Positions 22,846 to 35,552 of a stretch of DNA of 64,000 nt are shown piece after piece (positions within the stretch are counted from its first letter, which is position 1; every line of letters begins with the position of its first letter). This DNA comes from Apostichopus japonicus (taxonomy: Eukaryota > Echinodermata > Holothuroidea > Aspidochirotida > Stichopodidae). Under the pieces are notes generated by a model that saw only the letters and a program-made list of their open reading frames with translations, was not told the origin of the DNA and did no database searches. The stretch covers positions 23,667,501 through 23,731,500 of the forward strand of contig NC_092568.1 in NCBI RefSeq assembly GCF_037975245.1. The letters are read 5' to 3'. The position numbers and the translations under genes are program-made.

Positions 22846-25800
22846 GCTACAGGTAACAGTTCTAAACTTAACAAGTTATGCATGCTCATGGTATGATTTA
22901 GGCCGACATGATATGTATTACTTTGTTAACAGTGGGATGCATAGCCCAAACTTGACAATAGGTTAACTCAGCAGTACTTGCATGTGTTCCATTTAACGTT
23001 TTGGAGAAGGGTTGACTCAGTACATGCGGCTTATAGGTTACTCTACACCCTTGGTTTTCAACCTTTTTTCGATCACGAGCCCAATTCGTCTTCCGAGCCG
23101 TCCTCGCGAGCCCATACCCTACCCTGCAAAGTTATCAACTTCATAAAATCAATTTCACAGCGTTTATTAGTGTATTCTTGACACAAGTGACCCGGGGACT
23201 CAATCAGAGCTATGTACGTTCCTCCGTGATCAGATGACAGGTACTGCCCAATTAGAGCCTATCTCAAAGATTTCTAAGTTGGCATTGTTCAAGCGTGCAC
23301 ACTAACTTTTCACCTGCAAAGGATTCAAGAAAATGTTAGCGAGATATAAAACCATGAAAGAATTGATCATATCATGGAGCTTTTCCGTAATAGCGCCATG
23401 ATTTTGTTTAATCTGCGGGGCAAGTAATAAAGAGGTGATGTATGGGAACATATGACCATTGCATTCCTGTATAACAGGTGCAAGGTGATCGCCAATACAA
23501 GGGGACACTATACCATCGCATCGCAGAGGTTTATGTTCAATAATGAAAGCGACGAATCCAAACAACAGTTGTTCAATCAGAGTTCATGGTCTAGTTAGTT
23601 AGGGCGTCCCATAAAAATTAAAGCAGGGAGAATGATGTCATGCGACATATACTGGAGCCACTCACCCAACTGTTGGCGCTTTGCTTGTACGGAAAGAAAG
23701 TAACGGAGCGTAATACAAACACTACGTCTTACTTTGACATAACTAAAGTAATGAAGTTGACAAAAATCACTCGAAATGGTGTTATCGTGTGCCGCATTTG
23801 GGTGGCAAAATGGTCAAAAATGGGCAGTGGACTGCAGTTTCACAGGCCATTCTTATGAAGCGATAGTTTAAGTAATTGCATAGGAATATAATTACTTTAC
23901 TTGTGTCTGCTCAACTGCTGTATTGTTATACACTGGACCCTGGATATAGTTAGCCTAGGCCCTAGACCGGCTACGGCTGTCCTTTCGGATGCGATATGAC
24001 TAAAGCCTAATAACAAAACTTATCACCCCCTAATTTTACTTAAAACTGTATCACTAACGATAGATCCACATGCCAGAATAACATGGGATGCCTTTTATGA
24101 TGTCATGGGCTTATCCCAACAATTCAATACTGTAAAAAAAAAGGCTTAGCTTAATTTAGGCCTAAGTACGTAGCCTTGCACTTGGTCTGAGTTAGGAGGC
24201 CTAGGTATTAAACTTAAGCCTAGAATATTTCAGTCTAGAATTGTACAAATATTCAAACACATCCTCCATATTTCCAGCACTGTAACTTTGAGGTAGGCCA
24301 AAGCCTACTCAGCCTAGCTAGGTATGTTCTAGACAATAACTTTAAAGTCTATTTGCCTAAATTGACTCAACTATGATTTTAAGGCCTAATGATATTCACT
24401 AACCATGTTCGGACAAAGCTTGGTATGCAAAAGGACACATTCAAGCCATTACTCGTGCTAACATCTCATCCTATGATGACAGTAACTAATGTAGAAATGC
24501 GTCAAATTTTGTTTCACTCTCACTTAATAGGTGGGATCTGTTCTCCTGCATAAACTACTACCCACTTTGCAACATCAACATCAAACTGAGAACTGCATGC
24601 GAAAACTAATGAAGTATTACACAAAGTTGGTGTGTGTGAGAAGGGAGGAGGGGGGGGGGGTTGCTTTTTCACAGGATTTCCCAGGGACGACTATGACACT
24701 ATCTGAGTGGAGCACTAAAATAATACAAGCAAGAAAAATGTTTGCCATGTGCATCTCAGATACCGGAAATGACACTTTACAGACAATGAAAGTTGCATAG
24801 AACACTCCACTTGCTCGAGTCATTAGAGGCGAATAAAAAAGTTTTCAAAGTTGACCACTCTGGTCGCCATGTCTCTGTTGTGGAAAGTACACGTACTCTT
24901 TCGAAAAAACGGGTAAAATAAACTTCAATTTCAAAGTCGAATGCACAATTAATGTATGTAGGAAGACGTAAAAATGATCTGGCATTTTGCCATACAACGC
25001 AGAGCGCCCTCACTTTTCAAGGCTTCACTGCACTGCTTTAAACACACGGCGATACACTATGTCAGCATTCTTCCTGGGTCAATTTCTATGGGGTGTCCGC
25101 ATATAAAGCGGGAGGTTTTGTCACTGTTCTGGATATTTCCACGTCATTACAAGTTCAAATTTCAGTTGGGGATTTGTTAAATTTTTAGAACTTGAAGCAC
25201 TGCTGTTCAGAAATAATGCCTTGCTAGCTATTTGTATTTTAAGTTCGATTTTACACGGTCTCTTGGTTTGCTTGAAGATGCTTAACCGCAAACCGCTGTA
25301 TTTAACTACAGTCATGGCATGTATGTACCGTACTAGCTCGTGAAACCTTACTAAATTCTTTACACTGCTTGTGTACTAATTGTCTTGTTTGGTCAACGAT
25401 ACCATGTTATGATACAATCAAGGTTAGTCAATTGTGGACTTTAACATGTGTATAAGTCGACATTTTGCTAACTTCCACCTCGATACAATTAGCCTCCTCG
25501 GGCCAAAGCTGACTGACACTATTGTACTTTCCAAAGTCTCATTAACTCGTTGGGAATGGGTATGTCTAACCCATGTCCCTAGGAGTAGGCCTGTTGAAAC
25601 TTGCTTTGCTGGCAGAATAACCCAATTTTGGAAATACTGGGGAAGAATGTTGTTGCATTGCCATTTATGCCCTCTAGATATTCGATTGTGCTTTGTGATT
25701 GCCATTTTTCGGATACACGGGCATTTGTCTATCCATGGAGGTAAAAACAGACCTCCGTGGTCTATCAGAGTCACAACCACTTGTAGGCTAGTTCTTTAGC

Positions 25801-27181
25801 CTGAGGGGGGATTTGCAATAAAAGGCGCTCATACGAAAGATAGCACCATTTGCATCCAAGCACCCTATATTTTACTCAAATTCTCAAACGGCAGGGTCCA
25901 CCGTTACCCCATTAGGCCCCTCGCGTGGACGACATAACAACATAAGACCTCCAATACAACAAATGTTGGTTAATGTTATTTGCAGTAGAGAATTAGCCTT
26001 CTCGTCCTTCCTTTACAAGCTCAATAAATATGATAACTATCTTAATTTTAATATCTTAATACCTTGTAAAAAAACTTAACTGTCATGTTTTCTTCCAAAG
26101 TACGATATCATATTTTATAGAAATATTTGTTTGCAAAAAAGAGAACATCTGGGCGACTTTATTTCATCCAAAACTAGCCAGGTTCAAGAAGAGATCACTA
26201 CCTTTTAAGTTTTTTGTCATTATCAAAATATTTAAAATAAAAATATTTTGCCAAAAATTAACTGTGGCATGTAAATAATAGCCTAACTATTTGTGTATAC
26301 GTACACTGCACTTTGTCTATAATAATTCTGTACATAAAGCATTATTTGCTGGAAATAAATTAAATGAATGAATGAAAAAGATATTGTGCTAGTATGTCTG
26401 CAATACCTTAGCATTCCTATTATAAAGGTAAAATCGTAGCCGTAGGCCTACAACAAAACCGTTCTTGAGCATTTGGAAAATGAAAATGTCTTACTTTTCT
26501 TTCCCGACCGTGTTCGTGATCAGATTCTTGTATCGAAATGTACACGGATTCAGCTACCACAATAAGTTCCGACCACTGCAGTTAATGCTCCATACTATAT
26601 TCTTTTCTACGAGTATGAATGAAACCCTCCGTCTCAAACGCAACATTTCCATCAACAAATTGAAGATGTTAATCACGCGCAACTGTCTTAAACTCAAGGC
26701 TGATCTGACTTGCTGCTTACCGTGAGTGAGACTACACACACACCTTCGCGGATTTTGCTGCTTGCCCACTAACTTAATATGCTTATAATTCGCGAAGCCT
26801 GCACCAACGAAACGTCTCGGTAGTACTAATGGTCCCAAGTTTCGGTTTGTAGACGTTAAACATTACTCAAGCCTGAACAGCGGCGCTGTTGTGTGGTTTG
26901 TTTCGTTATAAAGTTCATTAATAAGTTAGTAGACGAGAGAGGGAGCATGATTGCACATATTGACCCCAAAACTGGGCAAAACGCAAACCGCCAGTGATGA
27001 GGCGAGTTTGGCAAAATGCTGGCTTCATCTTGGGACATTAGTTCAGATGACTACACGTTCCCAATTCCCGAGGACAGTCCCTGGATTCATTGACCGTTCC
27101 CAGACAACAGTGTCTCAGATAATATCCTCATATTTGATACTGTCACGCATGGGAAGCTCTGAATTCTTTCAATTTCACATA
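22846..27181. other. Intergenic, no gene recognised
   Basis: A 4.3-kb stretch without a gene I can support. GGTTTTCAACCTTTTTTCGA at about 23052 resembles a hAT or SINE end, but no partner end was found. Opposing frames near 25424-25799 and 26465-26838 match no known family. A plain LINE-like tail (AAATAAATTAAATGAATGAA) ends near 26375. Confidence 0.4.
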
Positions 27182-27189
27182 CTTGGCCT

Positions 27190-27813
27190 CAGGGGTAGGA
27201 GCCGGGGGGGGGGGGGGGAACTGGGGGCACGTGCATCCACCTTTTTTCCAAAATAGCAAATGTGCCCTACTGGCAAATGAAATGTGCCCCTTTAATGAAG
27301 AACTGTCTTTTGGATATCTTAAGCCTTGGTTAATTTTAATATTTTATTTTAATTATTTATATTAAGTCTGTACATGCTATTTTTAAAATTTCATCCCATA
27401 TCATTTTGTAGCACGGTTAACAATGAACGATCTCAATAAATAAAAAATCAATGTTGCACCTCAATCTACTAGCATATTGTTCTACACTACACCTGGTCCA
27501 TCAGTTTAATCCTGGTATGTTGCAACATTTCAAACGACACAGGCCCGATGACTTGGATTTAACCAAGGTTGCTAATGACTTTTGTTCAAGGAATGAACAC
27601 AGGAGGAATTGTTTTGGAAAGTTCTAAATTATGGATCGACAGAAGTACATATGTAGGTTGCTAGATATAGATAGATATTGATAGTATACTAACACATCAT
27701 ATATATTTAAATGATATGACCGATGTGTATTGGTTTATAGCATAACGAGTGGTGGTTGTGGAATGAGAAAGTGCCCCTCTTTTTGGAAGCTTCCTACCCC
27801 CCCCCCCCCCCTG
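27190..27813. mobile_element. hAT-like non-autonomous element, 624 bp
   Basis: Begins CAGGGGTAGGAGCC. Ends GCTTCCTACCCC plus poly-C and CTG, i.e. an inverted CAG...GGTAGGA terminus. The direct repeat CTTGGCCT flanks it exactly (27182-27189 and 27814-27821). No coding capacity. Confidence 0.8.
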
Positions 27814-27821
27814 CTTGGCCT

Positions 27822-30621
27822 CCCATTCGTAGAGCAGAGAACTTAAGCGTACTCTGTATTGTTAGTGGTAACAATTACAGTTCACATTCATGGCTGACAG
27901 ATCAAGGCTAGTCAGATCATTAAATATAGCACAATCTTCATCTTGGGGCATTAAGTTGAAGCTTTGTTAACCGAAAAATATGTGCGCTATGTACAGAATG
28001 ATGATTCCGTTCATGCAATGGTTTGAGAAAATCCTGAACTACACGATTTGTTCACATATCTATATTCTTCTCGCGACATTTAGAAATCAAAGTAATAAAT
28101 AAGTAAGCTAATGCAAGCGTCATTTTCAATATGAAAACCGGATGACCAATTTACTTAGCGTCAGTGTGATCTGTGTAACACAATAATAAGTGTGTTACAA
28201 CAATAAGTGTTACACGAAACTGTCAACAGTTTCCCGTGTCAGATCCCCGTGTCACGCAAATTTGGCTCACAGTAGTCAATGGATTACACTTTAATAACAA
28301 AAGTAATCATAACCGTAAACTGATCAAGTAAGACCAGTAAAAAGTATATGTACTATAGCCGTTACATCCGACTAAAGTGTGAATATATTTGTACTTGCTG
28401 TTATGCTGTTCTTTGTACCGTAATGTTAAAAGGACTGCGTTCAATGAAAGGCAGTGGCAAATTTAAAGTCTGTATGTGGTTGATTTAGTTCCAGTGTCAC
28501 TAACATAGAACTTCCAACTTCACAGTTACCCACTACTCACTAGTTCAGAGCTGGTTTAAATTCGTTCACATGATTCCGCTACCCAAACATCGTGTATTCG
28601 TTAGTGCGACACTAACTTTAGGTTATCTTTTTTTATACGAATGTAGTAATTAAGTACTAGGGTAGTAAGTTAAACAGAAAGAGGTCTACTGACTGACTTA
28701 CTAGGCATAGGCCACAGCCTACACAGAATAGTCTGGGTAGGCCTACCTGGTATTGTTACATCCTAACAGTAACAATTTGCCTAGGCTAACAGTAACAGTG
28801 ACACTGGTAACAGTAACACTACAGTTAGTCAATGCTTACTGTGTAGTGTGTAGGCCTAACCTAGTGGCCTAGGATCCTTAGCTAAAGGAATCCGGCTAAT
28901 TCTTATTTAATTAGGTATGTCTTACTAGAAACTGTACAGTGCTCTAAGCGCTACCATCGAATTTAATATGGTTAATGTATACGCCGATGAGCGTAACTTA
29001 CTTAGCTTACTAAATACTAGGCCTAACGTTATGCCTAACTTAGAACTACTACTATTAGGCTACTAACTTAGTACTGACTAGCTTTAATTAAAGCCTTACT
29101 TAGTTAAGTTTGCCTAGCAAAACTTCTTTCTGAGGGTAAATTTTGAATGTCTACTACGAAAAAGAGTTTCAAATAGTACCTTGAAATAAAGCAGTTTTTA
29201 TCTGATGAAACATGTCAATATTTCTAGCAATACGAGTAAAAGAAATGTTTGTGTTTGACACGACGAACGTCGATCGACCATGCGATCCCCAACGACCTAG
29301 TCGAACTTTGACATTTACGGTACATGTCTAAACAAGCACAGCCGCATATCTGTAGCACATAACTTGGCGTACTTAAAACATTGAAATGCCACAGTTTACT
29401 TATTATGTCAAGATAATTCCTTATTTTAGGTAATTATGTATCCTAACCCTACCATATGCTGTCAAATTGTGCATTTACGTCATTGTCTTTAAAGGGTGTG
29501 AAGACTCGCGCAAAAAGAAACGTCTAATGCCGGTAATCTGACCTAATTTCGAATGAGGTGTAACAGAAGTGTTAGAAACCACCATCGATCCCAGAAAATA
29601 CACACACGGCTTGCTACCGTCGGTAATTAGACACTAGTATACAGTCAGTACATACAGCTGCGATCAATACACACAGCACAGTGTATAAACGATACAGCGA
29701 TGGACATCTCAGGTCCAGCTAAAGATAACAAGGTATCACGTTTCATTACTGTCTGCATTTTGTAGCGACACGAACAAAACGTCAATTGCAAGCAACAGCA
29801 AGTTAACTTTTTCAGATGGCCGCACGCGGTTTGGGGCGAGTCTTCAATGCCTTTAATGCGAAAAAACCGTAGAATTAATTTCTGGGAAATTTCTGTGGAA
29901 ATATCTTAATCGATAAGAGGTCGACGTCTTTTAAACTGTACGAATGATGGCACACCCTGCTTAATATTGCGTGGAATGTATTTTAAAAGCGATTGGTCTC
30001 TAAGCTGCAGGGCTTTTTTTATTTTTATAAATGATCTACAGCTGACGTAGCCTACGTAGGAAGTTGGACCCCGACTTGGACCGTGGCTGGGTGGGGTTAC
30101 GGTAATGCACTTTACCCCGGGCCTCCCACCACCGCTTATTGTGGTTTGGAAATTCGTGATTTTGGGTATAGGCCTACAGTCGAAATGTTGATATTATGAA
30201 ATAAAATTGTGAAACCTTTGAGATAAACTTTGAATAAACTAGTCGATACTTGGAAAAAAAATAGTCAAACTTTCGACCTATAACGTCGACATTTCTAATG
30301 TTTATATCGGAACAAAAAAGTTAACGTTATTAAGAAAGCAGAAATTTCGATGAGCCAATTGCTCCCAGGAAATGCAGGTTTTTTTTTCCAGATATTTCCT
30401 GTAGCTCTTGTACCGATTTTCAAATTGCACAGAAAAACAATGTCAGCAAGAGCAGTTACTTTGAAATTTCTATCAAGGAATCTCATCCTCGTGAGGGAGG
30501 TGTGGAGTAAGGGTGACTCTACTGGAAACTGCGGTAGTTTCACTTCAGATATTTTAAATTCTCTCCTAGTTTAAAAGAGAAAGGTAGGCTATATGTCAGA
30601 AAGATGACTTACTTCGAATGT
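27822..30621. other. Intergenic, rich in TAGGCCTA-type palindromes
   Basis: No gene recognised. The 28.7-29.1 kb part has a dense cluster of AGGCCTA, GGCCTAGG and CTTACTTAG-like words. A short Met frame at 29700 (MDISGPAKDNK before GTATCA) could be an exon start but is too short to call. Confidence 0.4.
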
Positions 30622-30629
30622 ATACGTTC

Positions 30630-31003
30630 CAGTGGCGTAGGAAGGTACTTTTGAGTGGGGGGGGGGGCTGAAGACTGATGGCCGGCCTGGGGGAGGGGTC
30701 TAAGGGGAGGGGGTGTCCCCCTCCCCTTTGGAATTTTTTGCATTTCCAGGTGGCCTCAGATGCAATTTGGTGCAATATAGCACACTTCAACTCCCACTCC
30801 ATTTTGTAAAGAATTTTGCATTTTCACCTGGCCTTAAATGCAATTTGGTGCTCCAAATGAGATTTTTTTCTCATTTGGAAATGAAAAAGGGGTTTTCTGA
30901 CTTGCGGAGTGGGGGGGGGGGGGGGGCGGAATGATACTTCCGCCCCCATATTTTTCACTGGGGGGGCTGGCGCCCCCCAGCCACCCCTGTTCCTACGCCC
31001 TTG
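30630..31003 (-). mobile_element. hAT-like MITE, 374 bp (family A, copy 2, inverted)
   Basis: Inverted homologue of 14610-14986. It begins CAGTGGCGTAGGAAGG and ends TCCTACGCCCTTG. The direct repeat ATACGTTC flanks it exactly (30622-30629 and 31004-31011). It has the same interior order: G-rich hairpin, two CAGATGCAATTTGGTG-type motifs and a GC-rich terminal stem. Confidence 0.88.
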
Positions 31004-31135
31004 ATACGTTCCGTTGGACTGTGATCTCACCATGAATATACATACGTATGCAGTATTGAATATCATCTATGACTATTCGTAGGTTAATTCGCCACTATGC
31101 GGAGGACACTATCAGTATTAATCCTTACCCACCCT

Positions 31136-31627
31136 CAGGGACGTAGCTACAGGGGGTGTGGTGACGGTGTGTGTCGTCTCACCCTCCCCCCCCCCCCCCC
31201 ACTAATCGGCTTGAATCTTCAATAGTTGGAAAACCGGTGGTGAAAAACATGACAGTTGGACATTTTTTATCTAGATGCAACATCTCTTAAAATAAGTTAA
31301 GACAGGATCATACTGATTCCTGAGTCAATAATATTAGGCTATATATTTATAATATTTTAGGCTTATGCATTATTACAAGATTTAGCGAAATTCGAACTTA
31401 CAATTAACCAAAATCTTGCTTCCTTGTACAACCCATAGTTAAATTGAAAATACTACTAACTAACTTTGTCTGAATATGGCCAATTGATGTTCGATTTAGC
31501 ACCTTAAATTTGACTAAATTGCGGTACGGCACCCCTCCCTACGAATCCACCCGGTTGGAAAATTATTCTAATTGGAATTTTATGATTCTACACCCCTTAA
31601 TCACAAGATCCTCTAGTAACGTCCCTG
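31136..31627. mobile_element. hAT-like non-autonomous element, 492 bp
   Basis: Begins CAGGGACGTAGCTACAGG and ends TAGTAACGTCCCTG, inverted termini with one or two mismatches. The flanking 8-mers CCCACCCT and TCCACCCA agree at six of eight positions, an aged target duplication. No open frame. Confidence 0.65.
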
Positions 31628-31635
31628 TCCACCCA

Positions 31636-32259
31636 TGGTCACTAGCTATATGGTACTGAAGAGTGGACAGCATATTGCAACACTAAAATAATTGATCAAG
31701 AGAACAAAACACGTTCCTTCCCAAGTTCTACCATTCCATTTTCTACAGGATACATTGCTGCTTAGATATTTACGCCAAGTTGAAATGTTTGATATGTTTT
31801 ACGATATCATGTGTATACCATGTTAACCATTCACATATATATTCTTATGAACTGATTAGTATTTTCGTTCTCTGCATACTGTGAGTTTGCGACTACGAAT
31901 CTCTAATACATCACCGAAAGAAACAATAAATGACAAACTGGTGTTTACAAAGACAGTAAACTGGTTGAATTTTAGAAAGACAAAGGTCTTAACTTAACTA
32001 AGAACTAAAACATGAAAGATAGCGGAGTCGATGAATCAATGCGTTCATGTCTGCATTCTCCACGTCACCATTAAATTTGAACTTGTAGTATATGTTAATG
32101 TTTAATGTTGAAATCAAATTTCTGAAAATACATGATAACATCTTAGGTCGATGTATATATGCAGTTCTTGAGTAAATAGAGAGCTGAAGGAAGTCAGAGT
32201 GTGGACTTCATATACGACCATATACAGGAATATCATAGAAGCTGTTGCAACGAGAGTAT

Positions 32260-32352
<93 letters not shown>

Positions 32353-33297
32353 GCCTCATTGAATAACCATTTTCTTTTCATATAAATAGGCATAACACAT
32401 AGCTTTGCATATGGAACGATGAAGATATATATGCCATATGGAAGCGTGGTGGGGGTTAGTCAACTATATGCCCTTTCCCCTCCCCTATATCAAACACGGT
32501 AAGCGTTCGGTAAGAACGGAACTGAACACGACCAACAACCATATATGCAGCACCCATGTCAAACTGACTCCATTTTGATCCCCGCTACGACTATACAAAC
32601 ATGGAGTAAAAATATCGTGCTTAGTTTGGGTGATATCATGTGCTGCATTCAATAAAGGTTGCATGGGTTTACTGTATATAGGTAACAATCTAATCACGTG
32701 GAAGTGTTTAATTAGGCTGATAATGTACAACTGGCTAACCAAAGAATAAACATACTACTTAATGTTACTAACGGTTGGCTTGAGCTCCAACTCTCCTCGT
32801 ACAAGCGCGATGGAACTTGAAACCTATAGGCCCTATCTGGAATATATGTTACGGCTGTAGTCAAGTCCAAGAGCAGGCCACGTCCAGCAGAGTGATCTTG
32901 AGTTTCATGTTTTAATTTCATGTTTTGTTGTTGTTGTGTGATTCTGTTTCTTTTGTTTTGCTAGACGAGGTTTGTATGACTAAAGTGATAATTTATATAT
33001 GTCTAAGTACCTTGTCCTTCCTTTCATGGTCAACTGATATTGCGTGAGAATTTCAAATAATGGCAGTGCATTAGCCCTTTTATGCGGTCGCTCGGAGGAA
33101 ATATCGTTATCATGCATGGTTGATATATGGTGAAAGCAGAATGTGCGTTTGATTGTCATAAATTCCATATGTTCATTTATATACAAGTTGTACATGCCGT
33201 GCGAGAGAGTTGGAAACTAACGTCCCATCATACAGAGATGCCAAGGTCAGATGTTTTTTAGGCGGGTGAAAATTGTCTGGTGCTGTTGGTTACGTAC
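31636..33297. other. Intergenic with AT/GT microsatellite
   Basis: No gene recognised. An AT run passing into a GT run occupies 32262-32347. The rest is AT-rich DNA without coding signal. Confidence 0.4.
32262..32347. repeat. (AT)n(GT)n compound microsatellite
   Basis: About 30 AT units followed by about 13 GT units. Confidence 0.95.
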
Positions 33298-33395
33298 ACC
33301 ATCTAAGCGGAGCGCCACCATGAGTTGGCGCGAAGCGTACAAGAAAATTTTGATCTTACGGCCCCTCAGATGGCCGGAAACATCACTTCCCGGGT
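33298..33395 (-). repeat. Dispersed repeat with CTTGTACGC..GGTGGCGCTCCGCTTAG (copy 1)
   Basis: On the minus strand it reads TTTTCTTGTACGCTTCGCGC, then CATGGTGGCGCTCCGCTTAG. Two plus-strand copies lie at 40242-40335 and 40790-40875, so this is a fragment of a dispersed element. Confidence 0.7.
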
Positions 33396-33679
33396 CATCT
33401 AAGCTGAATCTATACTGTCTCCATATTTGTATTGTGTCTATTTTTTTTTTCATTCCAGAGGAAAAAATATCTTGAAATAAACAAAATCTCTGAAATTTTG
33501 CGGACGCTATATTATTTTTCACGAATCGTATAGGTAACAGCCGGGCATATTTAGCACGATCGGCTTTGAGTAATTTCCGATCCTGGCGGTTCTGAGATAA
33601 TTCGCATTTTGGTGTGATGAAATGAATTTCACGCTAGCAATGATAAACTTTCACAGGAATTACTCTGTGGGCCTACAGT

Positions 33680-33812
33680 GCGGGAGATTCTTCAAAAATG
33701 CGGGAGTTTTTTGGAAAATGCGGGAGATTCGGACAGGTGGGCGGGTGAGCGGGAGACGACCCGAAAATGCGGGTGACACCCGCCCAAAGCGGGTGACTTG
33801 GCAGTACTGCAT
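33680..33812. repeat. GCGGGAG-rich degenerate repeat
   Basis: Seven or more ATGCGGGAG / GCGGGTGA words in 130 bp. The GCGGGT motifs resemble those in the nested repeat at 12716-13220 (GCGGGTCAGCGGG) but are not a clear copy. Confidence 0.5.
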
Positions 33813-34232
33813 CATACCGGGAGGGAAAAACTAAAGTTACTATTACAACCTTGCTTTTATAATGGCAAAATATATGAGAATCGAGTATCCCGCTGGTTTG
33901 AGCTAGAGTATATCTGTCAGAAAGAATTTGAAAGATACGAGGATCAACATGTGGCTGCCGCTTTAATATATAAGTATACGGTATATGGGCTAAACATTGA
34001 CGTTGGTAAACAGCTGTTATGACTCTGTTTCTTGAAAGGAATAACGAAGGCAGGTTTCAAATGCATTTCATATCAATTCATATTATTCAGTTACCTCAAA
34101 TATTCGATTTTTATGTTAACCGCTTCCTGCAGTATGACTGAATTCGCTCGCTTTGAAAATTGGCTCCTAAGGCCTCATCACAATTTACATGAGTAAGCCG
34201 CCATCGATTACGTAATACGCTTAAAATATATA

Positions 34233-34571
34233 TTGATGAGGTCAGAGAGGAACAACTCAATCAAGCAGAAGCGCTTTCTCTTTACAAACGCTGTACTAAA
34301 AGCACAAGCAGTAAACAACAATTTCATTAGAATTTCTCAACCAAAAACGAAAGAAATCAAAGAAAGTTCAATGGCAGGGCCGCAGCCTAATGATTTTGAC
34401 CATATATTACAGCAGAAGAATTACAGTCAAGGAAAACGTAAGAGTAAACAGGGAAGAAGAGGACCGTGTGGCAACCGCAACTGTGCGATATTGCCTACGG
34501 AGGTAGAGTGTGTTTCTTGGCTCGAAGTGTTTAGTTTTGTGAAGCTTCTTTCATCCCAGAAGGCTGTTTAA
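34233..34571 (+). pseudogene. Fragment resembling P2X7-receptor C-terminal-tail-like proteins
   Basis: A 112-residue frame that is basic in its middle. It has RGPCGNRNCAILPTEVECVS near residues 78-97, followed by WLEV. This resembles the cysteine-rich CGNC..MPT..E.VCC motif of the P2X7 cytoplasmic ballast domain, which also occurs in many small proteins of marine invertebrates. One expected Cys pair is replaced (SW instead of CC) and two extra residues split CGN-C. The frame then runs into non-matching sequence. It is most likely a decayed copy or one exon of such a gene. The family call rests on this one motif. Confidence 0.35.
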
Positions 34572-35544
34572 CAGTCAATAAATACTTTGAAACCATTTGC
34601 CAAAATAAAGCGGTACTAAGAGTTACCTTAGTGATGAGGAACGACATCCATGGCCACACAAGGAACATTCCATTTGAATTGTATATGAAGTAAGCCTATA
34701 AGTCTGGCAAGGCATGCTGTATGCTTAAAGTTACAGACATCCTACATTGTTACTGCATGTTAGCGTACCCTATAGGCCTTGCTTCAGTGTGCATGTTTAG
34801 CGTATCCTATAGGCCTTCCTTTAAACGAAAATTTAAAGAGAGAACACTTGATATTTTTGGAACTATATGACCTTCAGGTGCCTCGTTAATATTTTAAGCT
34901 GCGTTGCGCTTATAAAAATTTAAAGCCTTCGGGGAGTACCACACGTTAAATTATTTTTTACGAGAGTTATTCCTCTCTGACATAATCAATATGTTCATTT
35001 AAAAATCGAGTATTAGAGAGTTTTGAGGTTACTGAATAATATAAATTGTCTTGGATCCCTGCCTTCGTTATTCATATAAGGTCCAACAAACATGAGTGAT
35101 ATTTGATAATGAAAGTTCACATATAAATATGTGAATATACATCGGCCTTAGGCCTCTATGTAACCTTACAACTTTGCCTTGTCATGGAAATTCTCTTGAT
35201 CAGTTTAATGTCCAAACTGTAACTGCCTTATATCACATTTGCCGGCAAGTATCGGATACTGCAAAGGATGTTTCTTTGTGGGAAAGGGGGGGGGGAGTTG
35301 CAGGTAGGGACAGAGATGAAATCTCGATATAAGCTATGACATGCACAAGGAGGGGAGGAGGGGATTCGGTGGGCCAGATCTGTCGTCAGTCGGGGGGAAG
35401 TCAGGCGATTAACCTTCAGTCGGGCGAGACATAGAGACCACTCCTCCGTGTATATATACATGAGGGTGAATATTTGTATTGTGCTTTACCTCCAATATCA
35501 CAACAGTATAAAAACGTAGGCCTGCATGATTTCCGAATATACTG
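34572..35544. other. Intergenic, nothing recognised
   Basis: Contains two close copies of a GCATGTTWAGCGTAYCCTATAG-like segment near 34755-34815. No gene signal. Confidence 0.4.
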
Positions 35545-35552
35545 CGGAGAAA

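Noticed and set aside
23040-23110. hAT or SINE end suggested by GGTTTTCAACCTTTTTTCGA
   Set aside because: No matching inverted end or target duplication found nearby.
25424-25799. Opposed frames of 118 and 121 residues
   Set aside because: Mutual shadows on both strands; neither resembles a known family.
29700-29735. Possible first exon MDISGPAKDNK before GTATCA on the plus strand
   Set aside because: Eleven codons and a mediocre donor, with no follow-on exon, are too little.
30295-30574. Opposed frames upstream of the family A copy 2 element
   Set aside because: No domain or homology recognised. The overlap on both strands suggests chance.
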